DNA of 64,000 nt, from the NCBI GenBank assembly GCA_944328445.1, contig CALVHO010000002.1:1-64000 (forward strand), written 5' to 3'. The position numbers and the translations under genes are program-made. The notes below the pieces were generated by a model. It searched no databases and was not told the DNA's origin. It saw only the letters and a list, made by a program, of their open reading frames with translations. Positions 33,611 through 52,976 of this stretch are shown here, piece by piece; position 1 is the first letter of the stretch; every line of letters starts with the position of its first letter. Origin of the DNA: an uncultured Clostridia bacterium. GTDB taxonomy: Bacteria; Bacillota; Clostridia; Christensenellales; Borkfalkiaceae.

Positions 33611-34572
33611 CGTCCGTCCCTCCCGTCGTCTTTTTCGCCTTGCGCGGCGCTTTGCCCGTCACCTGCGCGCTGCTTTTCGCCCTTTTCGCTGCGGGCGGCG
33701 GGGCCGTTCGTGCCCTCCGTTTCGGCGATAAAAAATTCTTCCAGGTCCACGGGCTGCTCTTCGACGAACAGCGGGCCGAGCGCCTCGATGGCGGCGCGCA
33801 GCGCGGCCCCGTCCCCGCGGGCAACGAAGGTGGCCAGCCGCCCGCTGCTTTCAAAGGTCAGGCAGGGGAAGGGCAGCGCCTCGCGCGCGATCCCTTGGGC
33901 AAAGGCGGCCGTGAACTTATGCGTATGCTCTTGCAGCTGCGCCAGTTCGCCGCAGCTTTGCACCCGCCCGCCGCCGAGCAGGGCAAAGCGGTCGCAGATG
34001 TCGGAGAGTTCGCGCAGCGAATGGCTGGCGATGACGGCCGTCATGCCCCCTTCGCCGCAGCTTTGCGCCAGTTCGCGGCGCAGTTCCAGGCGCGACTGCG
34101 CGTCCAGCCCGTCGAACGCCTCGTCCAAAAGCAGCCAGCGCGGGCGGCAGGAGAGGGCGAGGGAGAGGAACAGCTGCCTGCGCATGCCCTTGGAAAAGTT
34201 GCGCACGGGCTTTTTCTGCGGCAGGGAAAACAGCTCCGCCCGGCCGCGGTAGGCCGCCGTGTCCAGCGGGTAAAAGGCGGCGTACAGCCTGCAAAGGTCC
34301 GCCGCCGTCACGCCCGCGGCGAAGTAGGGCTCGTCGGGCAGGAAAAACAGGCCGCGTTTGACCTGCGTATTCTCGAACACCTCCTGCCCGTCGTAGCGCA
34401 CGCTGCCCGCGTCGGCGCGCATCACGCCCGCCAGGATGCGCAGCAGCGTCGATTTGCCCGCGCCGTTCACGCCGACCAGCCCGAGCACGCTGCCTTGCGG
34501 CACCGCGAAGGTGACGCCGCCGAGCACCTCGTCCTTTCCGTAGCGCTTGCATACCCCGTTGACTTCGATCAT
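33607..34572 (-). CDS. ABC transporter ATP-binding protein
   Basis: 321 aa from the ATG at 34572 (GGGAGGAAG upstream), overlapping the GntR stop by 4 nt. Walker A GVNGAGKST (about 38-46), signature region FSKGMRRQLFLSLAL (about 131) in place of LSGGQ, as in ABC-2 exporters, and Walker B WLLLDEAFDGLD (about 150). The C-terminal ~100 residues beyond the ATPase end in a low-complexity charged tail (GEKQRAGDGQ...GRDGR). It pairs with the permease downstream. Confidence 0.92.
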   Translation of the reverse strand: MIEVNGVCKRYGKDEVLGGVTFAVPQGSVLGLVGVNGAGKSTLLRILAGVMRADAGSVRYDGQEVFENTQVKRGLFFLPDEPYFAAGVTAADLCRLYAAFYPLDTAAYRGRAELFSLPQKKPVRNFSKGMRRQLFLSLALSCRPRWLLLDEAFDGLDAQSRLELRRELAQSCGEGGMTAVIASHSLRELSDICDRFALLGGGRVQSCGELAQLQEHTHKFTAAFAQGIAREALPFPCLTFESSGRLATFVARGDGAALRAAIEALGPLFVEEQPVDLEEFFIAETEGTNGPAARSEKGEKQRAGDGQSAAQGEKDDGRDGR

Positions 34573-35021
34573 CGCTCTTCCTCCCGATCCGTCGGCCCCT
34601 CCGCCGCTCCTTGCCCGCCCCCGCCGTACACGGCATGAACGAGCTCCAATGCTTTTTCCAACGTCAGCCCCGCGCGCTTCATCTCCTCGATGTGCGCCCG
34701 CGCCGCGGCCTCGGCAAAAGCGGTCGCCTCCGCGGGCGGCGGCTTTGGCGCGTCGCCTTGCGGCCCTTGCGCGGGCCGTGCGTCCTGCGCCTCGAAGGCC
34801 ACGAACACCCCGCTCTTTGGCAGCGTGACCGCCAGCCCCCGCCTTTCCAGGATGGAGTAGGCGCGCTCCACCGTGTTGGGGTTGATGCCCAGCATCCCCG
34901 CCATGGCGCGGCAGGAGGGCAGCTTTTCCCCCTTGCGCAGCGCCCCCGCGCGGATGTACTTTTCGCATTCGTCCGCCAGCTCTTCGCTGACGTTTTTGAT
35001 GCCCGGCAGCCGTATCTGCAT
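34569..35021 (-). CDS. GntR-family regulator (YtrA-type)
   Basis: 150 aa. The ATG at 35021 is chosen because GGAGAGG precedes it; an in-frame ATG at 35033 has no ribosome site and lies in the operator. The winged HTH (IRAGALRKGEKLPSCRAMAGMLGINPNTVERAYSIL) is followed by only a short dimerisation tail (AHIEEMKRAGLTLEKALELV), the YtrA layout. Autoregulation of the operon is expected. Confidence 0.9.
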   Translation of the reverse strand: MQIRLPGIKNVSEELADECEKYIRAGALRKGEKLPSCRAMAGMLGINPNTVERAYSILERRGLAVTLPKSGVFVAFEAQDARPAQGPQGDAPKPPPAEATAFAEAAARAHIEEMKRAGLTLEKALELVHAVYGGGGQGAAEGPTDREEER

Positions 35022-35033
35022 CGCCCTCTCCAT

Positions 35034-35088
35034 CTGTATTAACTGTATTATCTGTCTATATTATACTATGCAAGGCCGGTTTTGTCAA
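35034..35088 (-). promoter_or_regulatory. Consensus promoter and triple 9-bp operator of the GntR operon
   Basis: Minus strand TTGACA (35083-35088), 17 nt, TATAAT (35060-35065). Between it and the start codon are three direct 9-bp repeats, CTGTATTAA, CTGTATTAT and CTGTCTATA (35034-35060, read on the plus strand). Confidence 0.75.
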
Positions 35089-35118
35089 CCCCCTTTTTTG
35101 AAAATTGCCGAAAAAAAG

Positions 35119-35154
35119 TTCCCGCCCGCGCGTTGCCTTGCGCGCGGGCGGGAA
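35119..35154 (-). terminator. Terminator of the S4-ispDF-radA operon
   Basis: TTCCCGCCCGCGCG / CGCGCGGGCGGGAA, 14 bp perfect. On the minus strand it is followed by ACTTTTTTT. It sits 57 nt after radA. Confidence 0.8.
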
Positions 35155-35178
35155 GGATAGGGGAGCGGTGGCTCCTTA

Positions 35179-35220
35179 TTTCAGGGTACGTCATCCGTTT
35201 TTAGGGTACATTATCCGTTT
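35179..35220. repeat. 21-bp tandem duplication at the radA stop
   Basis: AGGGTACGTCATCCGTTTTT and AGGGTACATTATCCGTTTT follow each other directly. The second copy contains the end of radA and its stop; the first lies just beyond it. Confidence 0.6.
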
Positions 35221-36590
35221 TCGGGAGAAGAAAAGAGCTTTTCGATGGCGCGGCTCACGCTCGTGACGGGCACGAGTTCGATCTTGCCTTCAAACTTTTT
35301 CACGCTCTTGAAGTTCTTGGCGGGGAAGATCACGCGCTTGAAGCCCATCTTCACGCATTCGTTGACCCGCTTTTCGGCAAAGGTCACGCCGCGCACTTCG
35401 CCGGTCAGGCCCACCTCGCCGAACACGGCGCAGGCCTTGCCGACGGGGATGTTCTTGTACCCGCTCGCCAGCGCCGCGCACACGGCGAGGTCGACGGCGG
35501 GCTCGTTCAGGCGGATGCCGCCCATGGCGTTGAGGTACACGTCCTGGTTGAAAAAGGGCAGCCCGCACCGCTTTTCGAGCACGGCGATGAGCAGCACGAG
35601 CTTGTTGTAGTCGATGCCCAGCGGCATGCGGCGGGGCAGGCCGTAAGCCGTCTTGGCCATCAGCGTCTGGATCTCCACGAGCATGCAGCGGTTGCCCGTC
35701 TCGGCGGGGGTCACGCAGCTGCCCGCGGCCTGCCCGCGCGCGTCCGAGAGAAAGATGTCCGCGTAGTCGGAAACGCCGTAAATGCCCTCGCCTGTCATCT
35801 CGAACACGCCCACTTCCTGCACCGAGCCGAAGCGGTTTTTGTAGGCGCGCAGGATCTTGAAGTTGTCCTCCTTTTCTCCCTCGAAGTAGAGCACGGTGTC
35901 CATGATGTGTTCGAGCACCTTCGGCCCCGCGAGCGAGCCCTCCTTGGTCACGTGCCCGACGATGAAAAAGGTGATGCCGCGGCTCTTGGCGATGCGCTGC
36001 AACTTGCCCGCGCATTCGCGCACCTGCGCCACGCTGCCCGCGGCGGAAGAGAGCTCGCTCGTGTACACCGCCTGGATGGAGTCGATGACGACGAACCGCT
36101 CGTCCCCGATGGCCTCTTCGATGTCTTCGAGACAGGTCTCGTTGAGCAGCAGCAGGCCGGAAGCGCCCAGCCCCAGCCGCGCGCAGCGCATCTTGACCTG
36201 CGAACAGCTCTCCTCGGCGGAAACGTACAAAACGCTGTGCTCCTTGGCCAGGTGCGCCGCCACCTCGGTCAGCAGGGTGCTCTTGCCGATGCCGGGGTCG
36301 CCGCCGATGAGCACGAGGGAGCCGGGCACGATGCCCCCGCCGAGCACGGTGTCCAGTTCGGCGATGCCCGAGGGCACGCGCTCGGTCTTCGTTTCGTGAA
36401 CGAGCGACAGGGGCACGGGGCGTGCGGAAAGGGCGGAGCGCTCGCGCTTGGGTTCTCTTTTGGGCGCGGGCGCCTCGGCCACTTCCTCGACGAGGGTGCC
36501 GAACTTGCCGCAGCCGGGGCAGCGGCCCAGCCACTGCGCGCTCTGCGCTCCGCATTCGGAGCATACGTATACGCTTTTACTCTTTGCCAT
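35211..36590 (-). CDS. radA: DNA repair protein RadA
   Basis: 459 aa from the ATG at 36590 (TGAGGAACG upstream). C4 zinc finger CSECG ... CPGCG (about 10-28), Walker A GGDPGIGKST (about 94-103), the RadA-specific YKNRFG (about 244) and a Lon-like C-terminal domain. RadA drives branch migration in recombination repair. Third gene of the S4-ispDF-radA operon, 70 nt after ispDF, followed by a terminator. Confidence 0.95.
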   Translation of the reverse strand: MAKSKSVYVCSECGAQSAQWLGRCPGCGKFGTLVEEVAEAPAPKREPKRERSALSARPVPLSLVHETKTERVPSGIAELDTVLGGGIVPGSLVLIGGDPGIGKSTLLTEVAAHLAKEHSVLYVSAEESCSQVKMRCARLGLGASGLLLLNETCLEDIEEAIGDERFVVIDSIQAVYTSELSSAAGSVAQVRECAGKLQRIAKSRGITFFIVGHVTKEGSLAGPKVLEHIMDTVLYFEGEKEDNFKILRAYKNRFGSVQEVGVFEMTGEGIYGVSDYADIFLSDARGQAAGSCVTPAETGNRCMLVEIQTLMAKTAYGLPRRMPLGIDYNKLVLLIAVLEKRCGLPFFNQDVYLNAMGGIRLNEPAVDLAVCAALASGYKNIPVGKACAVFGEVGLTGEVRGVTFAEKRVNECVKMGFKRVIFPAKNFKSVKKFEGKIELVPVTSVSRAIEKLFSSPENG

Positions 36591-36660
36591 GGCGTTCCTC
36601 AATGTTGCATTCTGCATCCGCAAGACCCGCAAAAGGGGACCTTGCGGCAAGGCGGTTTGT

Positions 36661-37800
36661 TCAAAGGCTTTTCCGTGAACAGAGCGTCGCGCTCGCGATC
36701 GCGGCGATGCCTTCGCCGCGGCCGAGGAAGCCCAAGCCCTCGTTCGTGCCCGCCGAAATGCCGACGGCGTGTTGCGGGATCTGCAATACGTCTGCAAGAT
36801 TTTGCTTCATCTTCGCGATGTGCGGCGCCAGCTTGGGCGCCTCGGCGACGACGGATACGGAAACGTTGTTCACGGCAAAGCCCTCGCCCTCGACGAGCGC
36901 GCGCACCTCGGCAAGCAGCGCCAGGCTGTTTGCGCCCTCGTACCGCGGGTCGGTATCGGGGAAAAAGTGCCCGATGTCGGCAAGCCCCGCCGCCGAGAGC
37001 AGGGCGTCCATCACCGCGTGGCAGAGCACGTCTCCGTCGCTGTGGGCGCGCAGCGCCCGCCCGTGCGGGATGTGCACGCCGCCGAGCACGACTTCGTTTC
37101 CCTCGCAGAAGGCGTGCGTGTCCACGCCCACGCCCGTGCGGTATCCGTCCATGGCAAAATCCTCCGCGAAAGTCAGTTTTACGTTCCCCCGTTCGCCCGC
37201 AAAGAGCTTGGGCGGCGCCACGAAGGCCGCCCACACGCCCGAGTCGTCGGTAAAGCGGTCATCGGGCCCGATCTTGCGGTAGGCCGCCAGCAGCGCGGGG
37301 AAGGAAAAGCCCTGCGGCGTCTGCAACGTGAACAGCCCTTCGCGCTCCACCCGCTGCACGGCGAAACCGTCCGCCGCGCGCACGGCGGTGTCGGTGCAGG
37401 GCAGGGCGCACACGGCGCTTTGGCAGCGCGCGGCCGTCTCGATGCAGCGGCCGATGAGCTCTTGCGATACGAAGGGCCGCGCCGCGTCGTGCACGAGCAC
37501 GAGGTCGGGCGGGCAGGGGAGGGCGGCCAGCGCTTCGAGGGCGTTTTTCACCGACGCGGTGCGCGTGGCGCCCCCTTCGCAGCAGGCGGTGCCCGCCAGC
37601 CCCGCCAGCTCCCGCTCCGCTTCCGCGCGGTCGGCCGCGTTCACGCACACGAGCACGCCGTCCACCTGCGGGTGGCGGGCGAAGGCGGAAGCCGTGCGCC
37701 GCAAAACGCTGGCGCCGCCGATCTTTTGCAGCACTTTGTTTTTGCTGAACCCCGCGCGCGAGCCCGTGCCCGCCGCGGGGAGGACCGCGAATACCTTCAT
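36661..37800 (-). CDS. ispDF: Bifunctional IspD/IspF (MEP isoprenoid pathway)
   Basis: 379 aa. IspD part (about 1-218): VLPAAGTGSRAGFSKNKVLQ is the CTP-binding loop and VLVHDAARPFV the second motif. IspF part (about 219-379): GVGVDTHAF, ILGGVHIPH-like VLGGVHIPHG, AHSDGDVLCHAVMDALL and DIGHFFPDTD are the zinc and active-site motifs. It therefore catalyses CDP-ME synthesis and MEcPP cyclisation in one chain. The start overlaps the S4 gene stop (ATGA). Confidence 0.95.
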   Translation of the reverse strand: MKVFAVLPAAGTGSRAGFSKNKVLQKIGGASVLRRTASAFARHPQVDGVLVCVNAADRAEAERELAGLAGTACCEGGATRTASVKNALEALAALPCPPDLVLVHDAARPFVSQELIGRCIETAARCQSAVCALPCTDTAVRAADGFAVQRVEREGLFTLQTPQGFSFPALLAAYRKIGPDDRFTDDSGVWAAFVAPPKLFAGERGNVKLTFAEDFAMDGYRTGVGVDTHAFCEGNEVVLGGVHIPHGRALRAHSDGDVLCHAVMDALLSAAGLADIGHFFPDTDPRYEGANSLALLAEVRALVEGEGFAVNNVSVSVVAEAPKLAPHIAKMKQNLADVLQIPQHAVGISAGTNEGLGFLGRGEGIAAIASATLCSRKSL

Positions 37801-38054
37801 GCGTCCGCTCCGCCGGGCAAGACCTCGTACAGCGAGGCCGCCTCGTCCTTTTTGACCGTCTCTTTGAGCGCGAGCACGCGGAAGGTGAGTTCCCCCGCCG
37901 CGAAGTGCAAAGTGACCACGTCCCCCGCTTTGAGGGTGCACGAGGGCTTTGCGTCCCGCCCGTTGACGCTCACTTTGCCCGCCTTGCAGGCCTCGGCCGC
38001 CACCGTGCGGCGTTTGAGGATGCGCGAAACCTTCAAAAACTTGTCCAGACGCAT
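37797..38054 (-). CDS. S4-domain RNA-binding protein (RqcP/Hsp15-like)
   Basis: 85 aa, ATG after AAAGGAGAAGG. MRLDKFLKVSRILKRRTVAAEACKAGKVSVNG is a full S4 fold, followed by the short strand region of the YabO/RqcP family, which binds 50S subunits with stalled peptidyl-tRNA in ribosome quality control. First gene of an operon with ispDF and radA. Confidence 0.88.
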   Translation of the reverse strand: MRLDKFLKVSRILKRRTVAAEACKAGKVSVNGRDAKPSCTLKAGDVVTLHFAAGELTFRVLALKETVKKDEAASLYEVLPGGADA

Positions 38055-38189
38055 GCCTTCTCCTTTGCGGGCGCGTCGCCGCGCCCTGAAAAAATTTGTC
38101 GTATTTTGTCCCGATCTGTCCGCTTTCGGCGCGGCGCGGAAAATTTTCGGATTTTTCCCGAAAATCGTCCGAAGACGCGCAAAAAATCA

Positions 38190-38218
38190 TTGACAATTTT
38201 CCCGCGATTTTATATAAT
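38190..38218 (+). promoter_or_regulatory. Consensus promoter of rpoBC
   Basis: TTGACA (38190-38195), 17 nt, TATAAT (38213-38218). It gives a ~250-nt leader before rpoB. A second TATAAT-like box lies near 38240. The divergent spacer 38055-38476 holds this and the minus-strand promoter but no gene; no rplL precedes rpoB. Confidence 0.85.
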
Positions 38219-38367
38219 GTCAAAATGTATCATTATGGAGTATAATGTGCTTTCTGCCCTTTTTCGGGTCTTTCCTCGCCCGTGGGGGCGGCAGGGCGCC
38301 CCGCGTCTTTTATAATAATGAAAGCGCGGCGGCGGGCCGTGCGGCGCACGTTCGCGGTACGGCAACC

Positions 38368-38396
38368 ATTATACAAAATTTTCGGCGCGTTGTAAA
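38368..38396 (-). promoter_or_regulatory. Promoter reading towards the S4-ispDF-radA operon
   Basis: Minus strand TTTACA (38391-38396), 17 nt, TATAAT (38368-38373). Its transcript overlaps the rpoBC leader in antisense and would carry a ~310-nt leader. Confidence 0.6.
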
Positions 38397-38476
38397 GGCC
38401 GGGGAGAAAAAAGCGCGGATTTTTTTTCGCGGGACCCTTTGCGGCGGGTAAGCAAAATGTAAGGAGCGTTTGTCTG

Positions 38477-42484
<4,008 letters not shown>

Positions 42485-42501
42485 GCAAGCGGGAGGTTTG
42501 T

Positions 42502-46218
<3,717 letters not shown>

Positions 46219-46247
46219 GCCGCGGGGCATACAACGCAAAACCCAAA

Positions 46248-46286
46248 GGCGCGGGTCCGCACGGCGGTCCCGCGCCCGCTCTTTTT
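46248..46286 (+). terminator. Terminator of rpoBC
   Basis: GGCGCGGG (46248-46255) pairs with CCCGCGCC (46269-46276), followed by CGCTCTTTTTC. Confidence 0.8.
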
Positions 46287-46371
46287 CGCGCGCGTGAGCC
46301 CGCGTCCGCCTTTGCGCCTTTTTTTCTTTGTCCGTCCGCCTTCCCGCCGCGGCGGCGGTTTGGGGCCGACG

Positions 46372-46409
46372 GGCGGCATTTTCGCGCAAATTTGCGCGAA
46401 AATGCCGCC
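46372..46409. repeat. 38-bp perfect palindrome
   Basis: Two 19-nt arms with no spacer, GGCGGCATTTTCGCGCAAA and its exact complement, midway between the rpoC terminator and the rpsL promoter. No T-tract; possible cruciform or protein site. The rest of the 46219-46617 gap holds the terminator, the promoter and the rpsL leader only. Confidence 0.7.
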
Positions 46410-46436
46410 GCGCGGCGAAAAATTTTGCGCAAATGT

Positions 46437-46466
46437 TTGACAAATGCCCCGCAACAATGGTACAAT
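46437..46466 (+). promoter_or_regulatory. Promoter of the str operon (rpsL)
   Basis: TTGACA (46437-46442), 18 nt, TACAAT (46461-46466), about 145 nt before rpsL. Confidence 0.75.
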
Positions 46467-46617
46467 AATCTTCGCGACCGTGGGCGCATATTTTTTTGCA
46501 TGCCCAAAAACCGCGGCAAAAACGCCCGCAGGCGGTTTGCGCGGACGCACAAAAAAGGTTCTTCCGGATCGCGTAAGGTCCGCAAGATATATTCCAAATT
46601 TTACAAGGAGGTAAACA

Positions 46618-46989
46618 ATGCCTACCATCAACCAGCTCATCAAGCACGGCAGGGAACGCCGCGTCGAAAAGAGCAAGACCCCGATCATGGCCCAGTGCCC
46701 GCAGAAGAGGGGGGTGTGCCTTTCCGTTTCCACGACGTCGCCCAAAAAGCCGAACTCGGCGCTCCGCAAGATCGCCCGCGTGCGCTTGACGAACAAGCAG
46801 GAAGGTACCGTCTACATCCCCGGCGAAGGTCACAACCTCAACGAACACAGCTCCGTGCTCATCCGCGGCGGCCGTGTGCGCGACCTCCCCGGCGTGCGTT
46901 ACCACATCATCCGCGGCGCGCTCGATACCGCAGGCGTCGCCAAGAGAAGGCAAGCCCGTTCCAAGTACGGCGCCAAGCGCCCCAAATAA
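46618..46989 (+). CDS. rpsL: 30S ribosomal protein S12
   Basis: 123 aa, ATG after AAGGAGG. Starts [15 protein letters not shown]. The decoding-site loops [13 protein letters not shown] and the [14 protein letters not shown] segment are intact. Lys at the classic streptomycin position (PKKPN) is present, so no resistance change is seen. First gene of the str operon. Confidence 0.98.
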   Translation: MPTINQLIKHGRERRVEKSKTPIMAQCPQKRGVCLSVSTTSPKKPNSALRKIARVRLTNKQEGTVYIPGEGHNLNEHSSVLIRGGRVRDLPGVRYHIIRGALDTAGVAKRRQARSKYGAKRPK

Positions 46990-47181
46990 GCAGGCAGCCA
47001 CAGTCCCAACGCGCGGCGCAAAGCCGCAAACCTACTTGTCGGAATATATCTTAGCCCGATGAAAGTAGGCAGTATGCCGCAAGGCAGAAGGTTCGCTACT
47101 GTTTGCGCAGGCAAAGAGCAAGCGATAGCTGTACTGAGGGCAAAGCCCTTACGCAACAAAAATTCGGAGGAGGTAATCACC
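46990..47181 (+). promoter_or_regulatory. 192-nt structured rpsL-rpsG intercistronic region
   Basis: No gene. CCTACTT ... AAAGTAGG and GGGC-AAA-GCCC form stems. In E. coli the same spacer is the S7 autoregulatory site; a similar role here is inferred. Confidence 0.4.
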
Positions 47182-47652
47182 ATGCCCAGGAGAGGCAATG
47201 TTCCCAAAAGAGACGTTCTGCCCGATCCCGTATACGGGAATAAAGTCGTGGCCAAACTCATCAACCAGATCATGCTCGACGGCAACAAGGCCACGGCCCA
47301 GAAGATCGTCTACGACGCATTTTCGGCGATGCAGGAAAAGCTCGGCAAAGACGCCTTGGAGATCTTCAACCAGGCGATGGCCAACGTCATGCCCATGCTC
47401 GAAGTGAAGGCCCGCCGCGTCGGCGGCGCCAACTACCAGGTGCCGATCGAGATCCGTCCCGAACGCCGCCAGACGCTTGCCATCCGCTGGATCGTCATCA
47501 ATACGAGAAAGCGCAGCGAGCGCGAAATGAGCAAAAAGCTCGCGGCCGAGCTCATGGACGCCTACAACAACACGGGCGGTTCGGTCAAAAAGAAAGAAGA
47601 TACCCACCGCATGGCGGAGGCGAACAAGGCGTTCGCGCATTTCCGCTGGTAA
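47182..47652 (+). CDS. rpsG: 30S ribosomal protein S7
   Basis: 156 aa from the ATG at 47182 after GGAGGAGG; an upstream in-frame start at 47059 lies in the structured spacer. [19 protein letters not shown] to the C-terminal [15 protein letters not shown] is standard S7, the 16S 3'-domain assembly protein. Translated just before fusA (12 nt spacing). Confidence 0.98.
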   Translation: MPRRGNVPKRDVLPDPVYGNKVVAKLINQIMLDGNKATAQKIVYDAFSAMQEKLGKDALEIFNQAMANVMPMLEVKARRVGGANYQVPIEIRPERRQTLAIRWIVINTRKRSEREMSKKLAAELMDAYNNTGGSVKKKEDTHRMAEANKAFAHFRW

Positions 47653-47664
47653 AAGGAGAAAACT

Positions 47665-49749
<2,085 letters not shown>

Positions 49750-49797
49750 GCCGCCCGCGCCGCGCACCCGCGCGGCAGGGCACCCCGCCTGCAAAAA

Positions 49798-49821
49798 TTT
49801 TTGCGGAATGTTCCGCAAAAA
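49798..49821. terminator. Palindromic hairpin after fusA
   Basis: TTTTTGCGGAA-TG-TTCCGCAAAAA, 11 bp perfect, 48 nt after the fusA stop and just before the tuf promoter. It has no T-tract on the plus strand beyond the stem. Confidence 0.5.
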
Positions 49822-49823
49822 GG

Positions 49824-49852
49824 TTGATATTCTTGCGGTTTTCCTATATAAT
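49824..49852 (+). promoter_or_regulatory. Promoter of tuf
   Basis: TTGATA (49824-49829), 17 nt, TATAAT (49847-49852). Confidence 0.8.
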
Positions 49853-49930
49853 GGTACTTGGCCGTATGCAGAGGGAGCCTTTTGCGGCGCCTCTTCGGCA
49901 CAAGGCCCGTTTGCGGGCCGCACAAGCGTG

Positions 49931-49986
49931 TTTAATGATAGATAGCTGCAAGGGCCGTTTCGCACGGCGCACAAGTTATCATTAAA
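49931..49986 (+). promoter_or_regulatory. Structured tuf leader
   Basis: TTTAATGATA (49931-49940) pairs perfectly with TATCATTAAA (49977-49986) and encloses GCCGT / ACGGC. It lies 29 nt before the ATG and leaves the ribosome site free. Confidence 0.5.
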
Positions 49987-50015
49987 AAAATCGAAATTTT
50001 ATTGGAGGAACGAAA

Positions 50016-51236
<1,221 letters not shown>

Positions 51237-51256
51237 TCCATTCCGCAAGGCGGATC

Positions 51257-51288
51257 AAAAAGCCTCGGCCGCGCGCCGGGGCTTTTTT
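51257..51288 (+). terminator. Terminator of tuf
   Basis: AAAAGCCTCGG / CCGGGGCTTTT with one G-T pair, followed by TT, 21 nt after the stop. Confidence 0.85.
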
Positions 51289-51315
51289 CCGCCCCTCGCG
51301 TAAGTTTTGCACGCC

Positions 51316-52779
51316 ATGAACGAACAGAGATCTTCCGCCGCGCTTTCGGAAACGCCCGCACCCGCGAACGAAGCGCCCGCACCCGCGTCCGTGAACGAAA
51401 CGGCGCCCGCGGGAACCGCGGCGCTTTCGGCTCCGCTTTCGGAAACTTCCGCGCCTTCGGGCCCCGCCCGCGGGCCGCTTTTGCGCGCCTTTTTGCGCAG
51501 CGTCCTGCCCGCCCTCCTTTCGAGCGTGGTTTTGGGCACCTTTTCCATCGTCGACGGGCTCTTCATCGGCAACAAGGTGTTCGACGACGGCCTATCGGCC
51601 ATCAACTTTGCCTACCCGCTCACCGCCTTCATCCAGGCCGTCGGGTTCGGCATCGGCATGGGCGGCTCGGTGTGCATCTCGCTGGCGCGGGGCAGGGGAG
51701 ACGGCGCGGCCGCCGCGCGCTTCCTCTTCAACACCTATCTCGCGCTTTTGGCGGTCTCGCTCGTGCTCTTTCCTTCGCTATACTTCACGTCTCCCCACAT
51801 CCTGCGCGCCTTCGGGGCGCGGGGCGTGGTGCTCGCCTACGCGCAGGAGTACACGGACGTCATCCTCTACGGCACCTTGTTCCAGGTGCTGGGCCAGGGG
51901 CTTGTGCCCATCGTGCGCAACTTCGGCCATAACGCCTACACCATGGGCTCGATGTGCGCGGGCTTCGGCGTCAACATCTTTCTGGACTGGCTGTTCATCT
52001 ACGTGTTCGACATGAAGCTCGCGGGCGCGGCCTGGGGCACCTTTGCGGCGCAGGCCGTCACAGCCGCGATGTGCGCGGCGGTGCTGTGCAGGCGCGCCTA
52101 CCGCCCCGCCTTCCGCGCGGGCGCGCGCGAGCTCGGCGCGCTGCTGCGCGTGGGGCTTTCGCCCTTCGGCATCTTCTTTTCCCCCAACATCGTGCTCATC
52201 CTCATCAACAAGGCGGCCGAACTCAACGGCGGCACCGTGGCCGTGGCGGCGTATACGGCGGTCTCCTATGTCACCTTTGTGGCCATGCGCCTCATCCAGG
52301 GCGTGGGAGACGGCGCCCAGCCCCTCCTTTCCTACTTCGAGGGCAGGGGGGATATGTGCACCAAGCACGCCGTTCTCGCCTACGGGCTCGTCTCCATGGC
52401 CGTCATCACCCTGCCCGTGACCCTGCTCTGCATCTTTTTGCGCGCGCCGCTGAGCGGGTTGTTCGGCCTGTCGCAGGAAGGACGTGAGCTGTTTTCGCAG
52501 GCACTGCTCGTCATGATCCTGCCGCTGGCGGCCTTCGGGCTGATGCGCATCGCCATGTCCTACTTCTACGCGCAGGACAAAAATCTCTTTTCCAACATCC
52601 TCGTCTACGGCGAGCCCGTCATCGTGGCGGCGGTGGTGTTCACGCTGCCCTCCGCCTGCGGGCTGTTCGGCATCTGGCTTTCGGCGCCGATCTCGCAGGT
52701 CTTTCTGGCGCTGCTGGCCCTCGCCTTTTTGGCGTCGATGCTCCGCCGCGAACGCGCCCGCCGTCTGCCGCCCGCATGA
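51316..52779 (+). CDS. MATE-family multidrug/organic cation exporter
   Basis: 487 aa from the ATG at 51316; no clear Shine-Dalgarno, so the start is uncertain. Residues 1-~55 are a Pro/Ala/Glu/Ser low-complexity tail (ETPAPANEAPAPAS). Then twelve membrane helices follow with the MATE pattern: LRSVLPALLSSVVLGTFSIVDGLFIGN in helix 1 and the related GLSPFGIFFSPNIVLILINK in the second half. Na+ or H+ antiport of cationic drugs is the family activity; substrate unknown. Confidence 0.9.
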   Translation: MNEQRSSAALSETPAPANEAPAPASVNETAPAGTAALSAPLSETSAPSGPARGPLLRAFLRSVLPALLSSVVLGTFSIVDGLFIGNKVFDDGLSAINFAYPLTAFIQAVGFGIGMGGSVCISLARGRGDGAAAARFLFNTYLALLAVSLVLFPSLYFTSPHILRAFGARGVVLAYAQEYTDVILYGTLFQVLGQGLVPIVRNFGHNAYTMGSMCAGFGVNIFLDWLFIYVFDMKLAGAAWGTFAAQAVTAAMCAAVLCRRAYRPAFRAGARELGALLRVGLSPFGIFFSPNIVLILINKAAELNGGTVAVAAYTAVSYVTFVAMRLIQGVGDGAQPLLSYFEGRGDMCTKHAVLAYGLVSMAVITLPVTLLCIFLRAPLSGLFGLSQEGRELFSQALLVMILPLAAFGLMRIAMSYFYAQDKNLFSNILVYGEPVIVAAVVFTLPSACGLFGIWLSAPISQVFLALLALAFLASMLRRERARRLPPA

Positions 52780-52909
52780 ACGCCGCGCACTTTCGCCCGC
52801 AGCACTTTTGCGGCTCGCCCGCACGGACCCGCGCCCGCAGCGCGCCCGTGCCCGCGGCGAACCCTTCGCCCCGTGTCCGCGGGGCGGGAGAGCGTGGAAA
52901 AATTTTTTC

Positions 52910-52955
52910 GCGGCGGGCGCCGTTTGCTTGACGGCGCCCGCCGCTTTGGTATAAT
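52910..52955 (+). promoter_or_regulatory. Promoter overlapping a 14-bp palindrome
   Basis: TTGACG (52928-52933), 16 nt, TATAAT (52950-52955). GCGGCGGGCGCCGT / ACGGCGCCCGCCGC with a 7-nt loop (52910-52944) covers the -35 and spacer; it may be the MATE gene's 3' hairpin, an operator, or both. Confidence 0.65.
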
Positions 52956-52976
52956 GGTAGGAGAGAGGGATCGTTC

